From the NCBI GenBank assembly GCA_030637065.1, contig DAOVVQ010000089.1:1-12463 (forward strand): DNA of 12,463 nucleotides. Direction: 5' to 3'. Shown here piece by piece: positions 1-6,190 of the stretch; the first letter of the stretch is position 1; every line of letters starts with the position of its first letter. The position numbers and the translations under genes were made by a program. Origin of the DNA: Planctomycetota bacterium (lineage in GTDB: Bacteria > Planctomycetota > Phycisphaerae > Sedimentisphaerales > Anaerohalosphaeraceae). The notes under the pieces are model-generated. The model was given only the letters and a program-made list of their open reading frames with translations. It had not been told where the DNA came from and did not search any database.

Positions 1-296
1 TAATGATAATTTTAGTTAATTCGAGCCGATGACCGGTGTATTCATCATGGGTTTTATTTGAAAGGATTCATGATGAATATGGTTTTTCTCGTGGATCGAT
101 CGGCTCTTATTAACTGTAATCCATATAATTGGCCTTCAAAACCCGGACGGAACTCGATCTCGGTGCCGAGACAGGCGATTACCCTTCAATATTGCGGTTA
201 TGGAGGCCTTGCGGGCGGATTTTCAACATTTTCGCCGATGACTGTTTTTTTTGCTTGAAATCCGGTCAAGGCCGGGTAAACTTGTCCGTTCGTGTG
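1..296. other. Region upstream of tRNA-Tyr, no convincing gene
   Basis: I find no supportable gene in this stretch. It contains small inverted repeats: a perfect 10-bp pair at 40-49 and 69-78 (attcatcatg / catgatgaat), with a second nested arm (attcat at 66-71, atgaat at 73-78), and a 6-bp pair at 158-163/166-171 (TCTCGG/CCGAGA). A weak GGCG (214-217)/CGCC (233-236) pair stands about 8 nt before a run of eight T at 245-252, so it could be a poor terminator for something reading in from the left. A short + strand reading frame from about 70 to 258 has a passable AAAGG before its ATG, but its product has no recognisable feature, so I do not call it. Confidence 0.5.
255..282 (+). promoter_or_regulatory. 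Probable sigma-70 promoter of tRNA-Tyr
   Basis: A -35 box TTGAAA at 255-260 (5 of 6 consensus) is followed after 16 nt by a -10 box TAAACT at 277-282 (4 of 6). Transcription would start near 289, about 8 nt before the mature tRNA 5' end at 297, a normal leader for a single tRNA gene. The position in front of a tRNA is what makes this call worth making; the boxes alone are only fair. Confidence 0.5.
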
Positions 297-379
297 GGGT
301 CGGTGCCCGAGTGGCTAAAGGGGATGGGCTGTAAACCCATTGGCGTGAGCCTTCGCTGGTTCGAATCCAGCCCGGCCCA
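297..379 (+). tRNA. tRNA-Tyr, anticodon GTA
   Basis: Class II tRNA that folds completely. The acceptor stem GGGTCGG (297-303) pairs with CCGGCCC (372-378), with one G-U pair. The D stem is CCC/GGG (306-308 with 320-322). The anticodon stem ATGGG/CCCAT (324-328, 336-340) closes a 7-nt loop CTGTAAA with anticodon GTA at 331-333. The long variable arm has the stem GGC/GCC (342-344, 349-351), as expected for bacterial tRNA-Tyr. The T stem GCTGG/CCAGC (355-359, 367-371) closes the loop TTCGAAT. A379 is the discriminator base. The 3' CCA is not encoded (TTTT follows A379), so CCA must be added by nucleotidyltransferase. It is a lone tRNA with its own likely promoter, transcribed towards the oppositely oriented gene at 520-1215. 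Confidence 0.97.
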
Positions 380-519
380 TTTTAAGAACAGATGCAACTG
401 ATGAACTCAGCGGCACTCTAAGCACATTGCATGTCTGCAAAAGCCTCATTCTGCCAGCCAAGCCGAAATATCAGGCTCGAATTTTTGGATTTGCGTCCGG
501 GGCGATATTGGGTGCTATT
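380..519. other. Convergent spacer between tRNA-Tyr and the BamE-like gene
   Basis: The spacer separates the + strand tRNA from a - strand gene, so at least one terminator is expected. Only weak candidates are visible: TTGCA/TGCAA around a TGTC tetraloop (427-440), with no T-run on either strand, and AGCC (461-464)/GGCT (474-477) followed on the + strand by cgaattttt. Neither is good enough to call as an intrinsic terminator. No gene is seen. Confidence 0.4.
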
Positions 520-1215
520 TTAGTATGGAGTGTCTGTGCCTGCTCGCTTGAAAAGGACTACCAGCACGATAGCGACGATGAATCCGCCGCCGGCAAAATA
601 CCAGTACTCTTTTTGGAAGCCCAACCATTTTCTGGCCTCCTCAGCCTCAAGACGCTCGCGCTCGGTTTCGATGCGGGCCTGCTCTTCGGCATCTCTTTTC
701 TGGTTGGCCAGCAATTTCTCCTGCTCGGCCTTCTCACGTTCTACGCGAAGTCTTTCCTGTTCCTGCTCGGCGGCAATTCTGACCTTTTCCGCCTCAGCCA
801 GTTTTTGAGCGGCTTCGGCCTCGGCCTCGCCCTTTTTGATCTGAAGCAGGACCTCGACCTCGTCCCAATCGGGTTCTATCCAGTCTACGACCGCAAAGTA
901 TGGCTTATCCAGTCTCTGCCCGCTGGCATTTTCTCTGACAAGCCTGAACCTGACGATTCCGCGGTTAGGGCGGTGGGACACCTTACCCTCGACCCGCGTG
1001 GGGCATTCATGGTAATACCAGATCATCGCGCTGGAGGTAGCTTCCCTGTCGGTAGGCTCGCCCAAAGCGTTGCGAACCGTGCTTTCGGTCATTTTAGCTC
1101 GGAGATTTTGACGCCAAAATTGCGAATAAGTCCACTTCGGCTGGGATTGCACAAACGCCGAAGCAGCCATTAAGGGGCCAAAAAACAGAATAGAAAACAA
1201 CAACGTCCTTCTCAT
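520..1215 (-). CDS. Exported BamE/SmpA-like protein with long coiled coil and C-terminal membrane anchor
   Basis: 231 residues. An N-terminal signal peptide (MRRT, then a hydrophobic core, then ASA about residue 20) sends it across the inner membrane. Residues about 26-117 resemble the BamE/SmpA-OmlA fold: an AKMTES..V...LGEPT helix-and-turn motif (40-55), a WYYHE strand (66-70), then RGIVRFRL and a conserved-looking DWIEPDW (111-117). Residues about 120-197 are dominated by E, K, R, A and Q in a long uninterrupted coiled coil. One transmembrane segment follows (about 206-223), with a short basic tail ending DTPY. The ATG at 1215 is chosen because later starts lose the signal peptide. The stop is TAA at 520-522. 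Family assignment is by motif only and function is unknown; an envelope scaffold or assembly factor is inference. It lies 63 nt behind the UgpC-like gene with a promoter-like sequence between them. Confidence 0.85.
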   Translation of the reverse strand: MRRTLLFSILFFGPLMAASAFVQSQPKWTYSQFWRQNLRAKMTESTVRNALGEPTDREATSSAMIWYYHECPTRVEGKVSHRPNRGIVRFRLVRENASGQRLDKPYFAVVDWIEPDWDEVEVLLQIKKGEAEAEAAQKLAEAEKVRIAAEQEQERLRVEREKAEQEKLLANQKRDAEEQARIETERERLEAEEARKWLGFQKEYWYFAGGGFIVAIVLVVLFKRAGTDTPY

Positions 1216-1223
1216 AGTTCCAT

Positions 1224-1251
1224 ATTATAACTTTTTTAGTGTGTTTGGCAA
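1224..1251 (-). promoter_or_regulatory. Candidate sigma-70 promoter for the BamE-like gene
   Basis: Read on the - strand, TTGCCA (1251-1246, 5 of 6 consensus) is followed after 16 nt by a perfect TATAAT (1229-1224). Transcription would start near 1217, only about 2 nt before the ATG at 1215, so the mRNA would be leaderless or nearly so. The region is AT-rich, which raises the chance of coincidental boxes. An alternative is read-through from the upstream operon using the GGAA at 1221-1218 as a weak ribosome binding site. Confidence 0.4.
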
Positions 1252-1278
1252 TAATTTATTTTTTTTATTCTCAACCGA

Positions 1279-2406
1279 TCAGCAATTGGGATCCTTTGCC
1301 AGCAAGCCTATATTTGGGCCAGTATCGCCGTTTTCAAAGAGGTGAACTCTTTCGGCGTTGATGCTTATTATTACCGGGCTGCCGACAGTAACATTGATAT
1401 GGGGGTCAGTCGCAGCGACGATCCTGTTTGCCGAGCCGGTTTTGACATACACATCGGTCCGGTCGCCAAGCGGCTCAGCGGTAAGAACCGTCCCCTTGAT
1501 ACCATCGAGTTCTGCGGGGCCCGAAGGACTGACAGATACGTAGTGCGGCCTGACACCTAAGACAATCTCCTTTCCGTTGCGGTTGGCTAACGATTTCTTC
1601 ATTCGCGGCGGAAGCTGGATGCGATCTTCGCCTGAAACAAAATAACAGTTGTCGTCCTGAAACCGAATGCCGCCGTTTAAGAAATTCATCGGCGGTGTTC
1701 CGAAAAAGCCTGCCACAAACCTGTTTGCCGGTTTTTCATAAAGCTCAAGCGGCGCGGCGAGTTGGAGGATCTTTCCGTTCCGGATCACACATACTCGGTC
1801 GCCAAGGGCCATCGCCTCGGTCTGGTCGTGAGTAACGTAAATCGAGGTTGTCTTTAGTTTTTCGTGGAGCATCTTCAACTCGGTCCGCATCGCCATTCGC
1901 AACGTCGGATCGAGGTTACTCAGCGGTTCGTCGAATAGGAAGACTTTCGGTTTGCGGACTATCGCTCTTCCGAGTGCGACCCGCTGTTGCTGGCCCCCGG
2001 AAAGGGTGCCCGGTTTTCGCATGAGCAGGTTGTCGATACCCAACAGGGCAGCGGTGCGGCTGACGCGATGCCGGATCTGCTCAGCGGGCAATTTTTGCAT
2101 TTTCAGGCCAAATGCCAGATTCTGGCCGACCGTCATGTGGGGATACAGGGCGTAATCCTGAAAGACCATTGCGACGTCGCGATTGCGGGGGTGAACATCG
2201 TTGACCGGCAACCCGTCGATATAGACGCTCCCAGCGGTCGGTTTCTCCAGGCCCGCGATCAGCCGCAGCAGCGTCGTCTTGCCCGAGCCGCTGGGGCCTA
2301 CGATCACCATGAACTGACCGTCGTTAGCGGTAAGCGTAAAATCAGAGACGGCGGCAGTCTTGCCGTCAAAGGATTTGGTTACGTTTTCCAAGCGAACCTG
2401 TGCCAT
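1279..2406 (-). CDS. ugpC: MalK/UgpC-type sugar-import ABC transporter ATP-binding protein
   Basis: 375 residues, full length for the MalK/UgpC/MsmK family of ATPases that power import of sugars or glycerol-3-phosphate. All ATPase motifs are intact: Walker A GPSGSGKTT (37-45), Q-loop Q83 in VFQDYALYPHM, signature LSGGQQQR (135-142), Walker B VFLFDE (155-160), D-loop SNLD (163-166) and H-loop H193 in VTHDQTEA. The C-terminal regulatory/TOBE region (about 236-375) shows family hallmarks: NRFVAGFFG..PMNFL, LGVRPHYV (usually GIRPEH), EPLGDRTDVYV and HLFENGDTGPNI. The ATG at 2406 has AGGGA about 8 nt upstream. The gap to the preceding permease is 18 nt, so it is probably cotranscribed. No MalF/MalG-type permease or binding protein is present, so it may energise importers encoded elsewhere. 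The symbol states the family; substrate is not shown. Confidence 0.93.
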   Translation of the reverse strand: MAQVRLENVTKSFDGKTAAVSDFTLTANDGQFMVIVGPSGSGKTTLLRLIAGLEKPTAGSVYIDGLPVNDVHPRNRDVAMVFQDYALYPHMTVGQNLAFGLKMQKLPAEQIRHRVSRTAALLGIDNLLMRKPGTLSGGQQQRVALGRAIVRKPKVFLFDEPLSNLDPTLRMAMRTELKMLHEKLKTTSIYVTHDQTEAMALGDRVCVIRNGKILQLAAPLELYEKPANRFVAGFFGTPPMNFLNGGIRFQDDNCYFVSGEDRIQLPPRMKKSLANRNGKEIVLGVRPHYVSVSPSGPAELDGIKGTVLTAEPLGDRTDVYVKTGSANRIVAATDPHINVTVGSPVIISINAERVHLFENGDTGPNIGLLAKDPNC

Positions 2407-2424
2407 AAGTTGTTCCCTGCAAAT

Positions 2425-4236
2425 TCAAAAAATACTTCGCCGCAGCCGATATTTGGCCCGCATCGCAAAACCGACACCGATACCAACGTTTATCATCATA
2501 AACAAAAATATTAACCGGGTCGTAGTTGCGGCGTTTTCATTGCCGTGAGCCCAGTCGAAATTTTTCGGGTCGAAACTTTTCGGAATGCGTCTGTTGTTTT
2601 GGCAGTTTCCGTCAATGGATACGGCCGCCTGGACAAACGGTATGGAAGCGATGTAACCTTCGACTATCTGACCGTCACCGTTGTTAATCGCCGTAATAAG
2701 GCCCATAAACAGCGGCACAAGTCCCCATATCGCCAGCGGAAAGACGAAGTTCATTACGACGGCTGTGGTGGTACGCTTAAAACGTGTGCTGAAATACAGT
2801 CCCGTGCCGATGAACATCACGACCAGGCCGACCACGATCATGAGTATATGTACGATCGCCAGCGGACGGATTATGCCGGCAAGGACAAACAGCAGGACGT
2901 GCCCGATGAGGAAAAGCCATATCGGCAGACATCGCGGCATCAGCCCGCCGATCTTGCCAAGCAGTATCTCGCTCCTGCTCAGTGTGGTACCTAAGAGTAC
3001 CGGCCAGGAGCGGGATTCCTTTTCGGTAGTAATGCACGTAGCCGGAACGACGATGGTAAACAACATTCCAACCGCCAAAAACATCAAAACGTACATAATA
3101 TGAACTTCATCGTAGCCCAGGGCATTTTTCTCTGCAAAGAGCGCATAGGTTGCAAACAGCAAAATCACAGCGATAGAGATGATAATAATAGAGGTCTTTC
3201 TGCGGCGTTGGAATATCGGTTTTTTCAGTTCCTTCCACAGGACGGGCGGACCGTAAACGCGCTGCGGCGGGTCGAGGCCGTCGGGGCCTTCGACGGATCC
3301 TGCGGCAACTTTACCGCGTTTGCGTTTTTTGGCTCCTGTGCTTAATTGTCCCGTCGCCTGACGCAGGGCGACCTTTCGCACCATCGACACCGACACCGCC
3401 AACAGAACCCCGGAAGCTGCCAGCATCACAAGGCAATGAAGAGGCCAATACATCGCGCCCATACCGGCAGCGGACCTCGGCAACGACATCCTTTCGCTTT
3501 CAAAGGCCAGCGCAGCGTATGGATTGGCGTGATAGAATAGAATCTCAAGTGTATTACTGGAGATGATATGCCGCATACCCAGAGCCCACCACATCAGAGA
3601 AAACAGTATCGGCGCTATGGCAAAGACCACCCCTATGACCAGAACGCTGGTGATAATTGCCGAGTACGCGTTTCGCCTGAATATGGAAAAGAACAGGCTT
3701 ATCGAGCCGAAGCAGATCGCCGTTGTCAGCGTAATGCACAGGCTGGAGACGACGTAGCCCCACGGCACACCGCCGAAGACCCGGACAATTGCCAAAAGCG
3801 GCAGGCTTATCGCCAGCAGCAGTATTAGCTGCAGGAGCTTGCTTAACAGTTTGCCCATGACGATCTGGAAGCTGTTTATCGGCGTGGTCATAAGGACGCC
3901 GAGTGTGCGGTTGTAGATTTCGTCGCTGATGGAGGTGCTGAGCATGATGACACTTACGATCTGTATGGCGATGAACTGGAACCAGACGATAAACATAATT
4001 ATCTGCTGTCCGGCAGCCGACATTCTTGACACGCGATAAGCCACCGGCCCGCTATAGCGAACGGTCTCCATCCAGACAAGGACCAAAAAAGCCGTCAAGA
4101 GGGCCAGGTAGGCAAATCGCAGAACATAGTTTCTCTTTCGCCTGCTCGATACCCGCAATTCCTTATCGAAGATCGGCCCGGTAAGCCACGACAGGGTCAG
4201 CGATTCACCTATAAAATTTGTCAGATTTCCATTCAT
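2425..4236 (-). CDS. Fused (two-unit) ABC-2 type permease, paralog 3
   Basis: 603 residues, an inner-membrane exporter subunit with about 12 membrane segments made of two ABC-2 units. Unit 1: GPIFDKEL (20-27), SRRKRNY (31-37), coupling segment ISDEIYNRTLGVLMTTP...GKLL (103-131), then membrane helices. A basic linker (about 303-330, KKRKRGK) follows. Unit 2: LWKELKKP (333-340), TTEKESRSWPVLLGTTL..SEILLGK (403-428) and GTGLYFSTRFKRTT (477-490), a typical ABC-2 ending. The protein ends in a basic tail, RLRRSIF. The frame stays open upstream to 4395, but I choose the ATG at 4236 because it puts GPIFDKEL at residue 20 exactly as in both paralogs, and the extra 53 residues match nothing. The ribosome binding site is poor (GAGAC near -10, AGAGG about 15 nt away). 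It is closest to paralog 2. The substrate is unknown. Confidence 0.93.
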   Translation of the reverse strand: MNGNLTNFIGESLTLSWLTGPIFDKELRVSSRRKRNYVLRFAYLALLTAFLVLVWMETVRYSGPVAYRVSRMSAAGQQIIMFIVWFQFIAIQIVSVIMLSTSISDEIYNRTLGVLMTTPINSFQIVMGKLLSKLLQLILLLAISLPLLAIVRVFGGVPWGYVVSSLCITLTTAICFGSISLFFSIFRRNAYSAIITSVLVIGVVFAIAPILFSLMWWALGMRHIISSNTLEILFYHANPYAALAFESERMSLPRSAAGMGAMYWPLHCLVMLAASGVLLAVSVSMVRKVALRQATGQLSTGAKKRKRGKVAAGSVEGPDGLDPPQRVYGPPVLWKELKKPIFQRRRKTSIIIISIAVILLFATYALFAEKNALGYDEVHIMYVLMFLAVGMLFTIVVPATCITTEKESRSWPVLLGTTLSRSEILLGKIGGLMPRCLPIWLFLIGHVLLFVLAGIIRPLAIVHILMIVVGLVVMFIGTGLYFSTRFKRTTTAVVMNFVFPLAIWGLVPLFMGLITAINNGDGQIVEGYIASIPFVQAAVSIDGNCQNNRRIPKSFDPKNFDWAHGNENAATTTRLIFLFMMINVGIGVGFAMRAKYRLRRSIF

Positions 4237-4285
4237 AATAGTCTCAGGAGACCTCTGAATAACTATGACACCTTTGCTATGGTCG

Positions 4286-4346
4286 TTGTTTTTGGAACAA
4301 AAACAAACCTGGCAGTGGGATATACCCTGTTTTTCAGGGGACCCAC
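4286..4346 (-). promoter_or_regulatory. Two tandem hairpins between permease paralogs 2 and 3, attenuator-like
   Basis: Read on the - strand just after the TGA stop at 4352-4350. Hairpin 1 has an outer stem GTGGG/CCCAC (4346-4342 with 4319-4315) and an inner stem CCCTG/CAGGG (4339-4335 with 4329-4325) around AAAAA. A T-rich tract GTTTGTTTTTGTT follows. The same tract forms the left arm of hairpin 2, a perfect 9-bp TTGTTTTTG/CAAAAACAA pair (4306-4298 with 4294-4286) around a 3-nt loop. The 113-nt spacer is by far the longest inside the operon. The arrangement resembles a weak terminator whose T-tract can be sequestered, or an RNA-processing/stabilising site. Function is inference. Confidence 0.45.
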
Positions 4347-4349
4347 AGA

Positions 4350-6182
4350 TCAGTAATAGAATACTTTTTTTCGCAGTCTGCGTTTTGCCATCCACGCCAG
4401 CCCCGCCCCGCCTGCGACATAAATTATCAGCCAGCTAAAAAGGATCGTAGTCGTATCGCCAATTCGCTGCCTCCGCCTCCGCATTTCGGGCCATTCATAC
4501 CTGAGGAATCGAAGCGATGTCGCGGCATTTTGCCTTCCGGCTGTGGCGTCGGTGATCACCACCGCCTGGATAAACGGATTGCCGGTTATGTAGGCGCTCA
4601 GCATGTCCGAATTGCGGTTGGTTTGAAGCATACCCAGCACCGACGGAACCACCGCCCAAAGAAACAGCGCCAACGCCGTATTAGCGACAACCGCCGAGGT
4701 GGTCCGCCTGAAATATGTGCTGAAGTAGATACCCGAGCCGGTAATGAATGCCACCATACAGACGACCATAACGGCGAGCTGCACGATGGCGATCCAGTGG
4801 AACCATCCTATGAGGACGAACAGGATAACGTGACCAGCCAGAAAAAGCCATATTGGAAGGCAGCGATAGAACATACCGATCGCCTTTCCTGCGACGATCT
4901 TCCAGTCGTCTATGGCGGTAGTAAGCAGGATCGGCCAGCATCGAGCCTCCTTTTCGGATGTAATGGCGGTAGCTGAAAGCACGATATTCGAGACCAGACC
5001 CATCACCACAAAAATCAGCGCATACATCCTGTGAGATATGTTCCAGGTCAGCAGGTCGTTTCGCATATTGACGATATAGGTTATAAGCAGCGCACCGATC
5101 GCTATCGAAAGACCGATGATGCCGTTTCTTCTTCCGCCCTGGATCAACGGTTTGCGCAGCTCCTTCCAGACTATCGGCGAACCTTTGACGTGTCTTATCC
5201 GATCCTCGGATTCGATGGTCTGCGATTTTATCGCGACTGAAGTTTTTCTCTCCGCCGCGGGTTTTTGCCTGAAACCCCCTTCGACCTGCCCGACGGCCTG
5301 GGCCAGGGCCACCCTTCGCACTACCCGAACCGCCCGGGCCAGCACGACAGACGAGGCAGCTAACATAATCCCGCAATGCAGCGGCCAGATGGAAATGGAA
5401 AACGGCAACTGCCTAAAAGCCGCAGGCGAGACCATACTTGTTGTACTGGCCCACATGACAATGAAAGGATTTGTAAGAAACACACAAGTATAGTACGCCG
5501 GACTTAGCCCCACACGAGTAGCGTAATATCTGCCCAGAATCGCCCCGGCCATTGCGGGAATGAATATATAGAGAATGCCAAGGACAAAAATGGTCTTCAG
5601 GATTATGGCATAAGGCGGGCGGGCACTGATGGAAAAGTACATGCTGAGCGTCCCGGCGAAGATCACCGCTGTTAACGTTATGCACACGCTGGAAAGAACA
5701 TAATCCCACGGAACGCCGCCAAAAACACGTACCACCGCCAGCAGCGGCAGACTGATGGCCAGCAGCAGTATCAACTGGAGGAGCTTACTCAGGAGCTTGC
5801 CCATCACGATCTGGAAGCTGTTTATCGGTGTCGTCATCAATATACCCAGTGTCCGGCTGTTGATCTCGCCGCTGATGGCGTTGCTGAGCATGATAACTGC
5901 TATCATTTGTATGATGACGAACTGGAAGCTGACTAAGGAGGCGACGATCGCCACGCCCGCCTGTGACATTCGCGAGACCTGGTATACGCTTGTTCCGGTG
6001 AGCGTGACCGTTGCGTTCCAAACGAGGACCACAAAGCAGGTCATTGCCGCAAGGTATGCGAACCTCAGCCAGTAGTTGCGTTTTCTCCGGCTGGAGATGC
6101 GAAGCTCCTTATCGAAGATCGGGCCCGTCCACCGAGCTGGATTGAGGTAACGCCCAAAAAATCTGAATATACCAGCAGTCAT
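4350..6182 (-). CDS. Fused (two-unit) ABC-2 type permease, paralog 2
   Basis: 610 residues, inner-membrane exporter subunit with two ABC-2 units. Unit 1: GPIFDKEL (20-27), SRRKRNY (31-37), ISGEINSRTLGILMTTP...GKLL (103-131). A charged linker (about 303-333) follows. Unit 2: VWKELRKP (338-345), TSEKEARCWPILLTT..DDWKIVAGK (408-433), then a GSGIYFSTYFRRTTSA motif and a basic tail RLRKKVFYY. The start is the ATG at 6182: a strong GAGGG lies 5 nt upstream and overlaps the TGA (6193-6191) of paralog 1, indicating translational coupling with an 8-nt gap. A TTG at 6194 overlaps the same stop but has no better signal and would break the shared N-terminal length. Residues 1-190 align without gaps to paralog 3, and residues 115-149 are identical to it. 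It probably shares the ATPase at 7966-8895. Confidence 0.95.
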   Translation of the reverse strand: MTAGIFRFFGRYLNPARWTGPIFDKELRISSRRKRNYWLRFAYLAAMTCFVVLVWNATVTLTGTSVYQVSRMSQAGVAIVASLVSFQFVIIQMIAVIMLSNAISGEINSRTLGILMTTPINSFQIVMGKLLSKLLQLILLLAISLPLLAVVRVFGGVPWDYVLSSVCITLTAVIFAGTLSMYFSISARPPYAIILKTIFVLGILYIFIPAMAGAILGRYYATRVGLSPAYYTCVFLTNPFIVMWASTTSMVSPAAFRQLPFSISIWPLHCGIMLAASSVVLARAVRVVRRVALAQAVGQVEGGFRQKPAAERKTSVAIKSQTIESEDRIRHVKGSPIVWKELRKPLIQGGRRNGIIGLSIAIGALLITYIVNMRNDLLTWNISHRMYALIFVVMGLVSNIVLSATAITSEKEARCWPILLTTAIDDWKIVAGKAIGMFYRCLPIWLFLAGHVILFVLIGWFHWIAIVQLAVMVVCMVAFITGSGIYFSTYFRRTTSAVVANTALALFLWAVVPSVLGMLQTNRNSDMLSAYITGNPFIQAVVITDATAGRQNAATSLRFLRYEWPEMRRRRQRIGDTTTILFSWLIIYVAGGAGLAWMAKRRLRKKVFYY

Positions 6183-6190
6183 AAACACCC

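Noticed and set aside
58..258. Short + strand frame with ATG at 70 and AAAGG upstream
   Set aside because: Its product has no recognisable features and the start lies inside an inverted repeat. There is not enough to support a gene.
129..401. 90-codon + strand frame
   Set aside because: It runs through the whole tRNA-Tyr gene, so it cannot be a real protein gene.
427..1173. 248-codon open frame on the + strand
   Set aside because: It is antisense to the BamE-like/coiled-coil gene. Its Leu/Phe-rich product is what the complement of a Glu/Lys-rich coiled coil gives, and it has no ribosome binding site.
4237..4395. 53-residue N-terminal extension of permease paralog 3
   Set aside because: It would overlap the end of paralog 2, crosses the hairpin spacer, and breaks the shared position of GPIFDKEL at residue 20. 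The open frame appears to be chance.
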